10,285 bases of DNA, taken from positions 1 through 10,285 of the forward strand of contig CAMBZR010000097.1 of the NCBI GenBank assembly GCA_945872285.1. Reading direction: 5' to 3'. A model generated the notes under the pieces. It was not told the DNA's origin and ran no database searches. It saw only the letters and a program-made list of their open reading frames with translations. The position numbers and the translations under genes are program-made. Source of the DNA: Bordetella parapertussis. GTDB taxonomy: Bacteria > Pseudomonadota > Gammaproteobacteria > Burkholderiales > Burkholderiaceae_B. This document shows, piece after piece, positions 8,039-10,285 of the stretch; positions within the stretch are counted from its first letter, which is position 1; the number at the start of each line of letters is the position of its first letter.

Positions 8039-9196
8039 ATGACAGTTCTGGCAGCACGCACCGCCGATACCGTGACTTTTCACGCGGTCGAACTTTTTAA
8101 ACAGGCTACAGCGCTACAACGCCGTGGCATCGACATTATCAGCCTTGGCGTCGGAGAACCCGACTTTACAGCAGCTCCGCAAGTGATCCAAGCCATGCAA
8201 CTCGCCGCACAGTCTGGCAAAGGTGGTTATTCGCCCCCCGCTGGTCTGCCCGAACTCAGAGAAGCCATTGCTGGGTTTTATACCAAACAACTTGGCGCCA
8301 AAGTCGACCCTCACCGAGTCATCGTGACCTCGGGCGCAAGCGGCGCGTTGCTGTTGGCAGCAATGGCACTAGTCAATCCTGGCGACGAAGTTTTGATGCC
8401 CGACCCCTGTTACCCACCGAATCGTAACTTTGTCGGTGCGGCGGGCGGCACCACAAAACTCATCCCCACCACCATCGCCAATCGCTTTCAATTATCCGAC
8501 ACTGACATCGAGCAACATTGGGGGCCCGCGACGCGCGGTGTCTTGATCGCCTCGCCAAGCAACCCCACCGGCACCTCGATTCCGCGCGACGCACTCTCCC
8601 GCCTGATTAAACAAGTCCACGCACGCAACGGTTTTGTGATGATGGACGAAATTTATTTAAGTCTGTCTTACGATGGTGTGCGACAGTCTGCCCTTGCTCT
8701 TGATGACAACCTAATTATTCTGAACAGCTTTTCAAAGTATTTCAACATGACGGGCTGGCGCTTGGGCTGGATGATTGTGCCGACCCATATGGTTGAACCG
8801 ATCGAAAAAATGGCAGCGAGCTTAGCAATCTGCGCGCCAACACTCGCGCAACACGGCGCCATCGCTTGTTTTGACCCCGAAGCTTTAGCGATTTTTGAGC
8901 AACGCCGCGAAGCCTTCAGGGAACGTCGTGATTATCTGGTGCCGGCCTTAAAGGCCTTAAACATTGACGTACCCGTCACCCCCGATGGCGCGTTTTATGT
9001 CTACGGCGATATCTCAGCACATTCACCAGACAGCGGCGCTTTTTCGGCTGCTCTGCTTAACGGTGCGCGCGTCGCGGCAGTGGCAGGCTTGGATTTTGGG
9101 CCGGCCCACGCTGCAAACACCATGCGCTTTGCCTACACCACCGGGCTCGAACGTTTGCAAGAAGCGATTCATCGCCTGAAGATGTTTTTAGGCTGA
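8039..9196 (+). CDS. Class I pyridoxal-phosphate aminotransferase
   Basis: This cytoplasmic PLP enzyme transfers an amino group between an amino acid and a 2-oxo acid; the motifs place it in the aspartate aminotransferase superfamily (fold type I). In 385 residues it shows LGVGEPDF (36-43), GGYSPPAGLPELREAI (62-77, the substrate-side region), TSGASGALLLA (97-107, phosphate binding), ASPSNPTG (171-178) with Asn175, MMDEIY (201-206) with Asp203 and Tyr206, the Schiff-base lysine Lys233 in NSFSKYFNMTGWRLGW, and the carboxylate-binding Arg363 in TMRFAYTTG. All catalytic residues are present, so it should be active, but whether it prefers aspartate, alanine, aromatic or another substrate cannot be read from the sequence; I give no symbol. 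The ATG is supported by AGGGAG 9 bases upstream. It diverges from the FAD-like gene and ends 7 bases from the stop of the transglycosylase gene. Confidence 0.93.
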   Translation: MTVLAARTADTVTFHAVELFKQATALQRRGIDIISLGVGEPDFTAAPQVIQAMQLAAQSGKGGYSPPAGLPELREAIAGFYTKQLGAKVDPHRVIVTSGASGALLLAAMALVNPGDEVLMPDPCYPPNRNFVGAAGGTTKLIPTTIANRFQLSDTDIEQHWGPATRGVLIASPSNPTGTSIPRDALSRLIKQVHARNGFVMMDEIYLSLSYDGVRQSALALDDNLIILNSFSKYFNMTGWRLGWMIVPTHMVEPIEKMAASLAICAPTLAQHGAIACFDPEALAIFEQRREAFRERRDYLVPALKALNIDVPVTPDGAFYVYGDISAHSPDSGAFSAALLNGARVAAVAGLDFGPAHAANTMRFAYTTGLERLQEAIHRLKMFLG

Positions 9197-9203
9197 GGCT
9201 TGC

Positions 9204-10136
9204 CTAGTCCTTCAGCGCGATCGAACCGGCGAGGGCTAAGCGCCGGCGCTCTGACAACACTTTTTCGGTATACCCACCATCAGTCGTTGGGCCACTGGCT
9301 CCGCAATAGCATAGCAAGCCCTCCGTAACCGAGCCTCGCCTGCGAATGCAATCCGCCAAAATAAAAGCCCCGACACGAATATTGGCGACCGGATTAAACG
9401 CCAGTGACTCCGCGCGTCCGAGCTTCGTGAATTTATCGCGATGGACACTGATCATCACTTGCATCAAGCCGGTCGGGCCGCCCACCTGACCGCCAGCATA
9501 AGGATTGAAGCGCGATTCGATCGCGATAATCGCCAAAATTAAAAGAGGATCGACCTTTAACTCGTCACCAACGACATAAGCGGTTTCGACAAACATCTTG
9601 GCAGCTTCGTTGGCCACCAGATATTTGCGAGAGAGGTACTGAATCAGTGCGTCTTGCTGCTTTTGCGCTAACCCTTGACGCTGCACGGCCTCTTGAACAC
9701 TCAAACCCCGACTTGCCGCCGAAGCCTCTGCTGCAACAGCTAACTCTTGCTGCACCGTGGCTTGACCAGGCAGCGCAAGCTCTGTCCTTGAAACTGGCCG
9801 CTGCGCAGAGGCGCTCGGGTTTGCGCCTGTTGCCGGCGGCAGGGCTTCGCCACGAAGAGGCTCTAGGTCGATTGCCGCCACGATGGGCCCGACAGGGCCG
9901 CCGGTGTTGGTGACAGGTTGAGGCAACAGTGCATCGGGCACCAAGGCATAAAGCAAGGCCGAATGAATTTGCAAGGCCTGACCGCGCAACGTGGGCATGG
10001 TCAACACCATCGTACCAGCCACCAGTACGGTAATGCCCAAATAGGCCGCACACGTTCGTACAAACTCAGCCAAGTTTCGGTAGAGTCCGCTGGCAAGTTG
10101 TTGTGCCACGGCCCAAGCCGGCCTTAGCGTCACCAC
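9204..10136 (-). CDS. Membrane-anchored SLT-domain lytic transglycosylase
   Basis: Proteins of this fold cleave the glycan strands of peptidoglycan in the periplasm, leaving 1,6-anhydro ends. The 310 residues comprise a basic N-terminus, one hydrophobic segment (about 32-48, YLGITVLVAGTMVLTM) that probably anchors it in the inner membrane with the rest outside, a low-complexity linker rich in Ala, Pro and Gln (about 75-165), and a C-terminal SLT domain (about 185-305). The domain has the catalytic Glu207 in IAIESRFNP, the GPTGLMQVM motif (220-228), NIRVGAFIL (252-260) and the closing GGYTEKVLSER (287-297). The usual YN.G near the end is LCYCGASG here, with Cys276 and Cys278. The start is uncertain: GTG at 10136 or a second GTG right after it, with a GGGGTGG stretch upstream. 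The gene is convergent with the aminotransferase. Confidence 0.87.
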   Translation of the reverse strand: MVTLRPAWAVAQQLASGLYRNLAEFVRTCAAYLGITVLVAGTMVLTMPTLRGQALQIHSALLYALVPDALLPQPVTNTGGPVGPIVAAIDLEPLRGEALPPATGANPSASAQRPVSRTELALPGQATVQQELAVAAEASAASRGLSVQEAVQRQGLAQKQQDALIQYLSRKYLVANEAAKMFVETAYVVGDELKVDPLLILAIIAIESRFNPYAGGQVGGPTGLMQVMISVHRDKFTKLGRAESLAFNPVANIRVGAFILADCIRRRGSVTEGLLCYCGASGPTTDGGYTEKVLSERRRLALAGSIALKD

Positions 10137-10285
10137 GACACCACCCCGCGCAAAGCGAACGGATGCCGTGGGGTCAAAGACGGCCCGCCTGAGGGAGCAA
10201 GCATGGCGGGTGTTAACCTTGTGTTCATCGTAGAACTGTAACCGTTTTGGCGGATCAAGACCTTGAAATACAAAGACTTAAGAGA

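Noticed and set aside
9565..10053. A 162-codon minus-strand frame inside the transglycosylase gene
   Set aside because: It is a shifted reading of the linker and N-terminal part of the transglycosylase, rich in Arg, Ser and Cys as out-of-frame translations of GC-rich DNA usually are, with no domain visible.

Overview
The window looks like ordinary chromosome from a betaproteobacterium, most likely order Burkholderiales and perhaps Alcaligenaceae. This is inferred from the style of the proteins (tkt next to gap, a MaeB-type malic enzyme fused to a phosphotransacetylase domain, a barstar-family protein, an SLT transglycosylase) and a moderate GC content. No species can be named from the sequence alone. 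I see no phage, transposon, integrase, tRNA, rRNA or CRISPR array. Nearly all of the DNA is covered by eight protein genes.

Layout. Positions 1-92 hold no recognisable gene. A strong hairpin terminator (93-124) ends a leftward unit of transketolase (tkt, 3218-1173) followed by glyceraldehyde-3-phosphate dehydrogenase (gap, 1143-133). A 97-base divergent spacer separates tkt from rightward rsmE (3316-4068), the 16S rRNA m3U1498 methyltransferase. rsmE converges on a leftward run: a divergent FAD-linked-oxidase-like protein (8007-7078), then maeB (7056-4741) only 21 bases later, then after 151 bases a barstar-family protein (4589-4125). A rightward class I aminotransferase (8039-9196) diverges from the FAD-like gene with just 31 bases between the two starts. 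It ends 7 bases from the stop of a leftward membrane-anchored SLT-domain lytic transglycosylase (10136-9204). The last 149 bases hold the upstream region of that gene.

How the genes relate. tkt and gap join the pentose-phosphate pathway to glycolysis/gluconeogenesis. maeB moves carbon from malate to pyruvate with NADPH production. The aminotransferase links amino-acid and keto-acid pools. rsmE modifies the ribosome, and the transglycosylase acts on the cell wall. The barstar-like protein belongs to a family of ribonuclease inhibitors, but no ribonuclease gene is intact in the window.

I did not find a convincing new multi-gene system. The points most worth a second look are the barstar without a partner and the unexplained open frame just upstream of it, the degenerate FAD-oxidase-like protein coupled to maeB, the compact divergent start region at 8008-8038, and the unclear N-terminus of the transglycosylase.
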